64,000 nt of DNA. Source: Aurantiacibacter zhengii (lineage in GTDB: Bacteria > Pseudomonadota > Alphaproteobacteria > Sphingomonadales > Sphingomonadaceae). The stretch is from positions 115,143-179,142 of the forward strand of contig NZ_QXFL01000007.1 in NCBI RefSeq assembly GCF_003584125.1, given 5' to 3'. The translations under genes were made by a program, and so were the position numbers. The notes under the pieces are model-generated. The model had not been told where the DNA came from. It searched no databases and saw nothing but the letters and a program-made list of their open reading frames with translations. This document shows positions 16,393 through 24,535 of this stretch, one piece after another (within the stretch, counting starts at the first letter, position 1; each line of letters starts with the position of its first letter).

Positions 16393-17834
16393 TGTCTACT
16401 CGGACGAGAGGCGGCATCGCCGTCCGTTTCGCAAAACCCGCCTGTGTGGCGCTCTGCGCGCTGGCGGCGACAAGCATGGCCGCTGCGCCGGTCAGCGCGC
16501 AGGTTGGCGCCGAGCTCAACGATTTCTTCAACGACATGGGCGCGGCGGCCAACGCGACCGGGCCGACCGCCTATCAGGGCCAATCCGCGGGCTATTATTC
16601 GGGTGGGAACATCTGGACACGGTTTCCGCAGAAGAGCGTGAACCCGGTCAATCTGCAACTGCCCTCGATCAAGGCGGGTTGCGGCGGCATCGACGTCTTC
16701 TCGGGCAGCTTCTCCTTCATCAACACCGACGAGATCGTCGCGATGTTGAAGGCGACCGCCAACAATGCGCTCGGCTTCGCCTTCCAGCTCGCCATCAAGT
16801 CGATCAGCCCGCAGATCGCCTCGACGATCGAAGAGATGGCGCAAAAGGCTCAGCAGATGAACCAGTTCAACATGAACAGCTGCGAGACCGCTCAAAATCT
16901 CGTCGGCGGTCTGTGGGGAAAGTCGGACCGCATGTCGTCGGAGATCTGCAAGTCGATCGGCAACAGCCAGGGACTCTTCTCGGACTGGGCGAAAGGCCGT
17001 CACGAATGCGGGACCGGCGGTCAGCGGGAGTCGACGATCGCTGCGAACAGCGATCCGAACATTCCGTCGGAAAGCTACAACTTCACGTGGGATATGCTGA
17101 AGCAGAGCTATCCAAGCTTCTCTCCCCAATTCCGTGAGTACCTCATGACGTTCGTGGGGACCGTCATCTATTATCAGGATGGCGATGCGAGCGGAAAGCG
17201 CGGCTACCAGTTCTTCGGGCAAGGCGATCGCGCGCTCCTGACGGCGCTTCTCGACGGCACGAACTCGGTCACGATGCTGAAGTGCGATACGACCGACAAG
17301 TGTCTCAATCCGACGACTCAGACCATGTCGGTCGACCAGGCGCAGGCATTGAAGCCTCGCGTCCGTGCGATGATCGAGAGCATGAATGCCAAGGTCCGGT
17401 CGAACACCGCGCTGACGTCGGACGAGATCGGACTGCTCGGCGCGACGACGATCCCGCTCTACAAGATCATTTCGGTCAACGCGGCAGCGACGCTTGGCGG
17501 AATGACAGCCAACGACATGAACGATCTGGCCGAGATTGTGTCGATGGATCTGCTCGATGCGCTTGCGCAGCAATATTACGGCTACGCATCCCGGGGTGTC
17601 GGGACGTTCCAGAACGCGAACGAGGAAGCGCTGTCGCAATGGCGTGACCAGATCGTCTCCGTGCGCCACGTCCTCGATGGATATTCCCAAGGCATGAACC
17701 TGCGCCTCGATCGAACGCAGCACGTCATCCAGCGCGCGGTCTTCCTGGAAGGCACGCTCCGCAACAATCTCTCCCCGCAGATGTCGGCGGCGCTGTCCTT
17801 CAGCACGTCGCTGTCGAACCAAGGCGTCCAGTAA
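16392..17834 (+). CDS. traH: TraH, pilus assembly protein
   Basis: Encodes 480 residues with a signal peptide ending PVSAQ. The N-terminal mature part contains the TraH signature YQGQSAGYYSGGNIWTRFPQ and the following NLQLPSIKAGCGGIDVFSGSFSFIN. TraH is a periplasmic/outer-membrane component for F-pilus extension. Long open frames on the opposite strand here are shadows of its codon bias. Spacing to traG is 12 bases. Confidence 0.93.
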   Translation: MSTRTRGGIAVRFAKPACVALCALAATSMAAAPVSAQVGAELNDFFNDMGAAANATGPTAYQGQSAGYYSGGNIWTRFPQKSVNPVNLQLPSIKAGCGGIDVFSGSFSFINTDEIVAMLKATANNALGFAFQLAIKSISPQIASTIEEMAQKAQQMNQFNMNSCETAQNLVGGLWGKSDRMSSEICKSIGNSQGLFSDWAKGRHECGTGGQRESTIAANSDPNIPSESYNFTWDMLKQSYPSFSPQFREYLMTFVGTVIYYQDGDASGKRGYQFFGQGDRALLTALLDGTNSVTMLKCDTTDKCLNPTTQTMSVDQAQALKPRVRAMIESMNAKVRSNTALTSDEIGLLGATTIPLYKIISVNAAATLGGMTANDMNDLAEIVSMDLLDALAQQYYGYASRGVGTFQNANEEALSQWRDQIVSVRHVLDGYSQGMNLRLDRTQHVIQRAVFLEGTLRNNLSPQMSAALSFSTSLSNQGVQ

Positions 17835-17846
17835 GGATCAGGGGCC

Positions 17847-20666
17847 ATGATGGAGATCTACACGATCGGCGGCGGCGAATACATCGTCAACGTCCTCAAC
17901 GCCGTCTCCGCATGGACGGGGGGAGGGGGCTTCCGTTCGCTTCTCCGGGTCGTGATGGTGATGGGTTTCATATACACGCTTCTGATCGTCGCCTTCAGTT
18001 TGAACTGGCGCGCCTGGCTCAACTGGTTTCTGGGTGCGACGCTAATGTACGGGGCACTCATCGTCCCGACGACCACCGTGCAAGTCACCGATCGCCTCAA
18101 TCCCAGTCTGGCACCCTCGACGGTCGGCAACGTCCCGGTTGGTCTGGCCCTCATCGCCTCGGTCAGCTCGACTGCCGGCGACTGGTTGACCCGCACGGCC
18201 GAGACGGTTTTCACGATGCCTGGCACCCTGCAGATGTCGAACAACGGTATGATCTATGGAGCGAGGCTCTGGGATCGCACGCGGGATTTCCAGATTCGCG
18301 ATCCCCGCATCAGCGCCAATCTAGAGGAGTATTTCAAGCAGTGCCTCTTCTATGACATCCTGCTCGGCCATATGTCTTTCGACACGATCGCCAACTCGAA
18401 CGACATCCTGACCGATATGGGCCCCGGCTCGCCGGCGCGGGGTATGAAGTGGATCCCTGCCACGGGCACCCCGACGATCGTGACTTGCCAGGCAGGATAC
18501 ACGAGCCTTCAGAGCGGGATTATCACCTATACCGATGCGCAGCTCGAGGAGGAGGGCCGCAAGCTCTTTCCAGGCCTCACTCCCGCAGCAGCTCGCGCCA
18601 AACTGATCGCCGACCTCCCAGTCATCGCCAATCAGTTCCACGGTAGCAGTCAGACCGCACAACAGATTTTCCATCAACGCTCGCTGGTGAGTGCCTTCCT
18701 CGAAGCGCGAGCCAATCTCGGTGCGGCTGATGGCGATACATTCGCCATGCTCCGCGCCGAGGAACAGGCGCGCAACACCTACACGTCGATCACACAGCAA
18801 GCGATGACGTGGGTCCCGCTTCTCAACATCGTGCTGACCGTCGTCTTCTATGCGATGTTCCCGGTCCTCTTTCCGCTCTTCCTTCTTCCGCGCACAGGGG
18901 TAACCGCGCTGAAAGGTTATTTCACCGGCTTCTTCTATCTGGCCGCATGGGGGCCACTCTATGTGGTCCTGCACATGTTCATCATGGACCGCGCATCGGA
19001 CTCTCTGAATGCGACCGCACCGGGCGGCATCACGATGGCAGGCATGGCCGGTATCGATGCGGTCAACGCGGATACCGCGACGATCGCAGGCTTCCTGATG
19101 ATGTCGATCCCGTTCCTTGCTGCCGGCATGGCGCGGGGAGCGATGGCCGTCTCGTCGCAGGCGACCTCCATGCTCGCTCCAGCACAGGCTGCAGCGGAAG
19201 CGGCGGCCGTGGAACGGACGACGGGCAACTACTCCTACGGAAACGAAAGTTTCATGAACCTGTCGAGCTTCAACCGGCAGTCTAACCAATGGAACACTGC
19301 GCCATCCTTCACGGGTGGAGTTGCTGTGCAGTCGACCGTCAATCCCAACGGTACTTTCACGCGGACGATGGCTGACGGTTCTACCGTCTTCGATACATCA
19401 CCCGGAATGAGCCGCCTCGCCTTCGGTGCCTCTTTGAGCCAGTTCGCAAATTCCGAGCGCCAGCAGACGCTTTCCGAGCTCGAGACGGCTCGCAACAGCC
19501 TCACCGAGGAGCGTTCGCGTGCGCTTTCGTTCCTCGACCGAACCTCGGCACGTCAAACGACCGGCGTCCGCAACTCGAGCGGAAGCGAAAACTCTGCAGG
19601 ATATCGCTCTGGTGAAAATTTTCAGAGGTTTGACAATCAGTCGCTCGATTCGAGAGACGGTATAAGCGAAGGTGACAGGATTTCGCGCTCTTCGGGCGAT
19701 CAGCAAACCAACATTGATCGTCTTGAGACTACTCGTGGCGGGAGTATTGGCGTATCTGGCACTGCCGGTAGAGGAAATTCTGGAGGAAGTCCTCGCAGGG
19801 GCTCTGGCCTTGGTATTAATGCCGGCGCCCAAACTGGCATCAATGGAGGACGGTTGCGCACCGACCTCGTGAACCGTGGAAACGATCGTATACAAAGCAA
19901 CGGACTCGATTCGTCGACCTCTGACGGTCGCTCCAACGGGTCGAATGCTACACAGGATAATGGCAGCTACTCGCAGAGCGGCAGCTTTAATCGAAGCGAG
20001 GGCTATTCGGATAATTCCTATTCTCGTGAGCAAGCTCTCGAAGAGATCCGGCGCATTGATGAGCGCATTGCTGCAATCGATGAAGTTTCGACGTCCCTCA
20101 GCAACAATACCTCCAATCGCGAAGGGTACGGTGCGAACCTCAACTTCGATATGTCTCAGATTGTTGCATCAAGGTATCAGGAAAAGGCCATGGAACTTGG
20201 GGTGACGGCCCCGAGCTTGGCCCGCACCGACTACAATCCGCAAGAGCAGGCAACCTATGAGCTTGTAGCGAGAGAAATTATCGCCGATTATTACGATGCT
20301 CGCGTTGCCCCCTTCAATGATCTCATCCCTGAACGCGGCTCCTTGGTCGGCAATGTCACTGGGCCCGGCGATTTCAGCGAGTCCGACCTTCGCGCCAGCA
20401 CGCCGCGCCAAAATGTTGGTGGGCCACGAAACCTCGTGAATGGATCGAGTGATGGATCTATCGGAGACCGGATCGACGAAGGCGCATCGTCACTTGGTGA
20501 TCGTTATGAGGCCAACACATCTCGCTACAGCGACAAGCGGCGGGAGTTCGAGGAGCGCCGAGAAGGCTTGGGTGGAGCAAACGATCGCTTTAACGAGCGC
20601 TTCTATGATCACGACCAGCGGGAGCGTAACACAATTCAAAGACGCCTTCGTGGTGACGACGAATGA
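17847..20666 (+). CDS. traG: TraG, mating-pair stabilisation and pilus assembly protein
   Basis: Encodes 939 residues, the usual TraG length. The N-terminal half has several membrane segments (about 25-75, 325-385 and 405-425) and the TraG_N pattern. From about residue 460 to the end it is hydrophilic and rich in Ser, Asn, Arg and Gly, with coiled-coil-prone stretches (ERRQQTLSELETARNSLTEE; SREQALEEIRRIDERIA). In F the C-terminal part takes part in entry exclusion and mating-pair stabilisation. It is the last gene of the operon and ends one base from a convergent small gene. Confidence 0.9.
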   Translation: MMEIYTIGGGEYIVNVLNAVSAWTGGGGFRSLLRVVMVMGFIYTLLIVAFSLNWRAWLNWFLGATLMYGALIVPTTTVQVTDRLNPSLAPSTVGNVPVGLALIASVSSTAGDWLTRTAETVFTMPGTLQMSNNGMIYGARLWDRTRDFQIRDPRISANLEEYFKQCLFYDILLGHMSFDTIANSNDILTDMGPGSPARGMKWIPATGTPTIVTCQAGYTSLQSGIITYTDAQLEEEGRKLFPGLTPAAARAKLIADLPVIANQFHGSSQTAQQIFHQRSLVSAFLEARANLGAADGDTFAMLRAEEQARNTYTSITQQAMTWVPLLNIVLTVVFYAMFPVLFPLFLLPRTGVTALKGYFTGFFYLAAWGPLYVVLHMFIMDRASDSLNATAPGGITMAGMAGIDAVNADTATIAGFLMMSIPFLAAGMARGAMAVSSQATSMLAPAQAAAEAAAVERTTGNYSYGNESFMNLSSFNRQSNQWNTAPSFTGGVAVQSTVNPNGTFTRTMADGSTVFDTSPGMSRLAFGASLSQFANSERQQTLSELETARNSLTEERSRALSFLDRTSARQTTGVRNSSGSENSAGYRSGENFQRFDNQSLDSRDGISEGDRISRSSGDQQTNIDRLETTRGGSIGVSGTAGRGNSGGSPRRGSGLGINAGAQTGINGGRLRTDLVNRGNDRIQSNGLDSSTSDGRSNGSNATQDNGSYSQSGSFNRSEGYSDNSYSREQALEEIRRIDERIAAIDEVSTSLSNNTSNREGYGANLNFDMSQIVASRYQEKAMELGVTAPSLARTDYNPQEQATYELVAREIIADYYDARVAPFNDLIPERGSLVGNVTGPGDFSESDLRASTPRQNVGGPRNLVNGSSDGSIGDRIDEGASSLGDRYEANTSRYSDKRREFEERREGLGGANDRFNERFYDHDQRERNTIQRRLRGDDE

Positions 20667-20667
20667 G

Positions 20668-20883
20668 TTACCAGCTCAAAATAGCGATAAAGATGAATGC
20701 AATTGCTAACATCAATCCGAGAATAGAATTCCATTCAACTCGTCCCTGCGATGGCTCGTAATCGTGGCCAAGGAAATCATCCCCGGTCTTATAGAGCCAC
20801 TCTGGGTTCACTCCGCCTGAAGGATCCCACTTCGCGGCTGCCTTGACCACTCCAGATTCTCCAGGTTGATCGTCGAAGCTCAT
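20668..20883 (-). CDS. 71-aa tail-anchored membrane protein, function unknown
   Basis: A hydrophilic N-terminus (MSFDDQPGESGVVKAAAKWD) is followed by a C-terminal hydrophobic segment (about residues 53-70), so a tail-anchored inner-membrane protein is likely. AGGAGAA before the ATG supports translation. It is convergent with traG with a single base between the stops. Small membrane proteins next to traG/traS can act in entry exclusion in other systems, but nothing in this sequence demonstrates that role. Confidence 0.55.
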   Translation of the reverse strand: MSFDDQPGESGVVKAAAKWDPSGGVNPEWLYKTGDDFLGHDYEPSQGRVEWNSILGLMLAIAFIFIAILSW

Positions 20884-21141
20884 CGCAATTCTCCTAGGCT
20901 AGCCGTAGCATTTTAGGACGCTAAATACAACGACTGACCGGATGCTGCGTTTAAATCAAGTTGGACAATCCGTTACGGAATTCTTGATGCGCGAGACCTT
21001 GCGGACAATTCCAGACCTGCGTGGGCCATGGTCTGAAAGCAGTGCATATGCGATGCCTGATCGAAGATTTGAATCACAGGGTAGGGCGGTGATTCAGTTT
21101 CTGCGTTGGATTTGAGAGTTGCGGTGCACCAATGTCTCTTC

Positions 21142-21414
21142 ATGGCAAAGCACTTCGAATGCCGCGAGCACTGGCGGGCTGTCGACACCGCGCGCAACAT
21201 CGCACGCGACTATCAACTCACGGTCACGCTCGACCTGTTTGGCTGGACCGTCGTCGAACGTCAGTGGGGTCGCATAGGTTGTAACGGGAAGGGCGCGCGC
21301 GACAGCTTTCCGAATGCGGCGTCGGCGCGGCGTTTTGTCGATGCAGTTCGTAGCCGACGCGGAAGCGCCAAGCACCGGATCGGAGTGGAATATCGGTCCG
21401 TTGAAGAAGCATAG
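21142..21414 (+). CDS. stand-alone WGR-domain protein
   Basis: Encodes 90 residues from MAKHFECREHWR. The core YQLTVTLDLFGWTVVERQWGRIG carries the Trp-Gly-Arg motif, followed by GARDSFPNAASARRFVDAVRSRR, which fits a WGR domain occupying almost the whole protein. WGR domains bind nucleic acid in PARP-type and other DNA-repair proteins; what isolated bacterial versions do is not settled. The ATG shared by both copies is used, though it has a weak ribosome site. A second copy lies at 23902. Confidence 0.65.
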   Translation: MAKHFECREHWRAVDTARNIARDYQLTVTLDLFGWTVVERQWGRIGCNGKGARDSFPNAASARRFVDAVRSRRGSAKHRIGVEYRSVEEA

Positions 21415-21443
21415 GCGAGCGACTCACATCCCGTAGGCATGGT

Positions 21444-21487
21444 TTCATGCGGAGATTGGAAAATAGGCTTTCCAATCTCCGCATGAA
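21444..21487. other. 19-bp perfect hairpin built on the ATGCGGAGATT motif
   Basis: Arms 21444-21462 and 21469-21487 pair perfectly (TTCATGCGGAGATTGGAAA with its complement) around a six-base loop, ATAGGC. The ATGCGGAGATT part occurs again 22 bases downstream at the repeat end. There is no T-run, so a simple terminator is unlikely. A recombinase or replication-protein binding site is possible. The corresponding place in copy 2 of the repeat is degenerate. Confidence 0.6.
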
Positions 21488-21701
21488 CTGTCGCGAATGT
21501 ATTGCGCAATGCGGAGATTAGGAGAACTGGTCTGCTTTTGAGCGGGATGCCGAAACGTTGTCAGCGCGGATATCTCGCAGACTAGACGTCCGAGATCTCG
21601 CGGCTGAGGCGTGAGTTCGACCGCAGGTTTGGGCCCTGAGTCCGAGCATAAGGTTTGTAGACTGCGCCAAACACCAAGCTTGGCTTGGCAAAAGCGGAAA
21701 G

Positions 21702-21726
21702 CTTCAAACTGGATTTTGGTTTGAAG
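21702..21726. promoter_or_regulatory. inverted repeat upstream of abiEi, probable operator
   Basis: CTTCAAAC at 21702-21709 and GTTTGAAG at 21719-21726 form a perfect 8-bp dyad with a nine-base spacer, 20 bases before the abiEi ATG. AbiEi antitoxins are known to repress their own promoter through inverted repeats, so this is the obvious binding site. Confidence 0.6.
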
Positions 21727-21745
21727 ATATGCCAAAACACTAATC

Positions 21746-22531
21746 ATGGCTAAGCGTTCTGACAGCAAGCTAAACCGGCTTCAGCGGGAACTCCCTGAGG
21801 GACTCCTGGCCGATGCCGCGTGGATGGAGGCGCACGGTTATTCATCGGCGCTGCGCAGCCAGTATGTCCGCGCTGGCTGGCTCGAAAGTCCGGCGCGGCG
21901 GGTCTATCGTCGCTCGCGCGCGCCATTGACATGGCCGCAGGTGGTTATCTCGCTCCAGACCGTGCTGGACCTGCCGCTGACCGTCGGCGGGCGCACCGCA
22001 CTCGAACAGCTAGGCTATGCCCATTACCTTTCGGCGGAGATGCGCGAGGTTCACCTCTACGGGCCGAAGCGACCGCCGACATGGCTGGACAGTTTGCCGC
22101 TCGACGTAGCCTTCCGCTGGCACAACAGTCTGCGTCTGTTTCCCGGCGATGCCGGCGCACAAGCGGAGCCGAGCCCCGTCATGGTCAGCGCCGCAGATCT
22201 GAGCTTACCCATCCGCTATGCGAGCAAGGAACGTGCCGCGCTCGAATTGCTCGACGAGTTGCCCAGACATGAGAGTTTCCATCAGGTCGATGCCCTGATG
22301 GAAGGGCTGAGCGATCTCAGCCCGCGTCGCCTGCAAACCCTGCTGGAGACCTGCGCCAGCGTGAAGGTGAAACGGCTATTCCTGTTCTTCGCCGACCGCC
22401 ACCGGCATGCCTGGCGATCCCGTCTCGATGTGACCCGTGTCGATCTTGGATCGGGGAAGCGCGTCCTGGTCAAAGGTGGCACGCTCGACCCCGGCTACCA
22501 CATAACCGTGCCGTCCGATCTGGCGGGGTAG
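21746..22531 (+). CDS. abiEi: AbiEi-family antitoxin
   Basis: Encodes 261 residues. The N-terminal part has the winged-helix region typical of AbiEi (LADAAWMEAHGYSSALRSQYVRAGWLESPARRVYRR), then the AbiEi core (VGGRTALEQLGYAHYL and a SLPIRYASKERAALELLDELP block). It is a type IV antitoxin that works by repressing transcription rather than binding the toxin. It lies eight bases upstream of abiEii. A dyad before its start is consistent with autoregulation. AbiE systems stabilise mobile DNA and can abort phage infection. Confidence 0.88.
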   Translation: MAKRSDSKLNRLQRELPEGLLADAAWMEAHGYSSALRSQYVRAGWLESPARRVYRRSRAPLTWPQVVISLQTVLDLPLTVGGRTALEQLGYAHYLSAEMREVHLYGPKRPPTWLDSLPLDVAFRWHNSLRLFPGDAGAQAEPSPVMVSAADLSLPIRYASKERAALELLDELPRHESFHQVDALMEGLSDLSPRRLQTLLETCASVKVKRLFLFFADRHRHAWRSRLDVTRVDLGSGKRVLVKGGTLDPGYHITVPSDLAG

Positions 22532-22539
22532 CGGGCATC

Positions 22540-23457
22540 ATGGCCTTTCTCGACTCTTACCGGCAACAGGTCGCCCTTCTCATCCGCACCATTCCTTTCG
22601 TAGCGCAGGAAGAAGCCTTCGCCCTCAAAGGCGGTACCGCGATCAACCTGTTCGTGCGCGACATGCCGCGCCTGTCGGTGGACATCGACCTGACCTATCT
22701 GCCGGTCGAGGATCGCGCCAGGTCGCTTGCCGCGATCAACGCGGCCATGCTGCGAATAGCGAAACGGATCGAACGCAAAATACCGGATGCGAAGGTCCAT
22801 GCTTCGCGCTCGGCCGACGAGAAAATCGTCACCAAGCTGCTCGTCCGCGCTGGAGGCGTGCAGATCAAGATCGAGGTAACGCCGGTACTGCGCGGCACCG
22901 TCTACGATCTTGCCTTGCGGAGCGTTGTGCCAACAGTCGAAGACGCCTTTGGCTTTGCCGAGATGCAGATCGTGTCCTTCGAAGATCTCTATGCGGGCAA
23001 GATCGTCGCGGCGCTTGACCGCCAGCACCCTCGCGACCTTTTCGACGTGCGCGATCTCCTGGCGCACGAAGGTATAAGCGACGAGCTGCGGCGCGCATTC
23101 CTTGTCTACGTCATCAGTCACCATCGCCCGATTGGCGAAGTTCTTGCCCCGACACGAAAACCGATTGTGGAGGAATTCGAGCGCGGTTTTGTCGGAATGA
23201 CGCATGAGCCGATCGCGCTGGCCGATCTTGAAGAAGCGCGCGAGGCAACCATCGCTGCGATGGTTGCCGACATGCCCGATGCGCATCGGCGGTTTCTGGT
23301 CGGCTTCAAACGCGGAGAGCCGGACTGGCAACTTCTCGGCATACCGGAAGCTTGGCACCTGCCTGCCGTCCTATGGAAGCAACGCAATCTGGACCGGCTC
23401 CCTGCCAAGAAGCGATGTGAACTGGCGGATGCACTCGAGAAGATGCTGTTTCAATAA
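22540..23457 (+). CDS. abiEii: AbiEii-family nucleotidyltransferase toxin
   Basis: Encodes 305 residues. The nucleotidyltransferase signature is intact: KGGTAINLF (about residues 30-38) followed by LSVDIDLTYL (about 46-55), which supplies the acidic metal ligands. A downstream EDLYAGKIVAALDRQHPRDLFDVRDLL block is also typical. AbiEii toxins transfer nucleotides to cellular targets such as tRNA in characterised homologues. No truncation is seen, so the pair with abiEi looks functional. Confidence 0.9.
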   Translation: MAFLDSYRQQVALLIRTIPFVAQEEAFALKGGTAINLFVRDMPRLSVDIDLTYLPVEDRARSLAAINAAMLRIAKRIERKIPDAKVHASRSADEKIVTKLLVRAGGVQIKIEVTPVLRGTVYDLALRSVVPTVEDAFGFAEMQIVSFEDLYAGKIVAALDRQHPRDLFDVRDLLAHEGISDELRRAFLVYVISHHRPIGEVLAPTRKPIVEEFERGFVGMTHEPIALADLEEAREATIAAMVADMPDAHRRFLVGFKRGEPDWQLLGIPEAWHLPAVLWKQRNLDRLPAKKRCELADALEKMLFQ

Positions 23458-23499
23458 AGCCAGTATCGAAACTTCGTTGTCCGGAATCAATCCCTCGTC

Positions 23500-23809
23500 T
23501 TATTGCGGATCGTTTCCCAGAAACCGTGCGGTTGCGCTTGAATATGCCCGCAGCTTCCTGCCGTATCGCAGCACCGTCGATGCAGAATCCCAGAGCATTG
23601 CATTCGAGATCGCGACACCGTCAGCGCCCAACGCGATCAGATCCTGGGTCAAGCCAACCCTCAACGAGTGGGATGAGATCAAATTCAGATAGCCCACGTT
23701 GTCATCATTTTGTCGCATCGACGGCGAAAGCGCGGCCTCCGCCGCATGCTTTAGGTCCTCGCGGAAAATGTCAGGCCGCGTGGCCCAAGCTCGGATAGCA
23801 GGGCCCCTG
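23500..23809 (-). pseudogene. C-terminal fragment of a tyrosine recombinase
   Basis: Reading leftward from 23809, the frame gives a helical segment (AIRAWATRPDIFREDLKHAAE), then SSHSLRVGLTQDLIALGADG and WDSASTVLRYGRKLR. The HxLR motif and the final Tyr are the C-terminal catalytic elements of phage-type integrases. The catalytic N-terminal half is missing: homology stops exactly where the second WGR repeat starts. The ATG inside the fragment is probably not a natural start. It is a remnant of an integration module. Confidence 0.75.
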
Positions 23810-24282
23810 CGATGCTTAATCGAAGATTTGAATCACAGGGCAGGGCGGTGATTCAATTTCTGCGTTGGATTTGCGGGTTTCGGTGTGAGCAATGCTTTTT
23901 CATGGCAAAGCACTTCGAATGCCGCGAGCACTGGCGGGCTTTCGATACTGCGCGCAACGTCCCACGCGACTATCAGCTCACGGTCACGCTCGATCTGTTT
24001 GGCTGGACCGTCGTCGAACGTCACAGGAGTCGCGTAGGTTGTAAAGGAAAGGGCGCGCGCGACAGCTTTTCGAATGCGGCGTCGGCGCGGCGTTTTTTCG
24101 ATGCAGTTCGTCTCCGACGCGGAAGCGCCAGGCACCGGATCGGAGTGGCATATCGGTCGGTTGAAAAGGCTTAAGCGACCGACTTTTCGCATCCGGTCGC
24201 TCTGGTTCGATGCGTTTGGCGGAGAATAGACTCCCCAATCTCCACACGAACTGCCGTGCATATATTGGGCGATGCGGAGATT
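23809..24282 (+). repeat. WGR-gene direct repeat, copy 2 (about 0.47 kb)
   Basis: Same orientation as copy 1 at 21049-21519, starting TGCGATGCTTAATCGAAG and ending at ATGCGGAGATT. The left edge cuts a leftward tyrosine-recombinase gene, which suggests that this copy arrived after that gene or formed by recombination across it. The 3' hairpin of copy 1 is degenerate here. Base changes are scattered, so the duplication is not recent. Confidence 0.75.
23902..24174 (+). CDS. degenerate WGR-type protein, paralogue of the 21142 gene
   Basis: Encodes 90 residues, the same length as its paralogue and clearly homologous from MAKHFECREHWRAFDTAR to the C-terminus. The Trp-Gly-Arg motif has become Arg-Ser-Arg (ERHRSRVG), so nucleic-acid binding may be altered or lost. 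The frame has stayed open, which argues either for recent divergence or for some retained role. Confidence 0.5.
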   Translation: MAKHFECREHWRAFDTARNVPRDYQLTVTLDLFGWTVVERHRSRVGCKGKGARDSFSNAASARRFFDAVRLRRGSARHRIGVAYRSVEKA

Positions 24283-24501
24283 GACGTCTATATTCACCGC
24301 AGGAATTGGCAGCGCCTTTGGCTGCCGTTCGGCATCGCCAAGGGCGTCTGCGGAGCCGGATGGAAGGCCTCGGTTTTGATCTCCGCACGGCACGAGGGCG
24401 GTCAGGGAAGGTGGGGAACGTCCTACCAGGATGAATCCGAAAACATGGTTAGACGAAAGCTTCGCTTCGATCACGCTGGCAAACATCCCGACATACCCGA
24501 T

Positions 24502-24535
24502 TGACAAGTGTTGTCAGATATGACTACATAGGATC
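24502..24535 (+). promoter_or_regulatory. probable promoter and operator of the higBA-like pair
   Basis: TTGACA (from 24501) makes a consensus -35 box, and CTACAT/TACATA about 17-18 bases later is a plausible -10. TGACAAGTGTTGTCA forms a 5-bp dyad over the -35 box, suitable for an autorepressing antitoxin. GGATC then stands just before the ATG at 24536. Confidence 0.45.

Larger units (their letters stand above)
21049..21519 (+). repeat. WGR-gene direct repeat, copy 1 (about 0.47 kb)
   Basis: Begins TGCGATGCCTGATCGAAG and ends at an ATGCGGAGATT motif. A second copy in the same orientation lies at 23809-24282. Similarity is obvious throughout the 90-codon gene and continues, more weakly, through the 3' tail. 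Together the copies bracket the AbiE module and a recombinase fragment. Direct repeats of this size could recombine and delete what lies between. I see no terminal inverted repeats or transposase, so this is not a classic IS. Confidence 0.75.

Noticed and set aside
16386..17822. 478-codon leftward frame antisense to traH
   Set aside because: It mirrors traH codon by codon, and its predicted protein shows no recognisable domain. traH carries clear family signatures.
21444..21520. Repeated ATGCGGAGATT motif as a CRISPR array
   Set aside because: Only three copies at irregular spacing, two of them in inverted orientation as a hairpin, and no cas genes are present.
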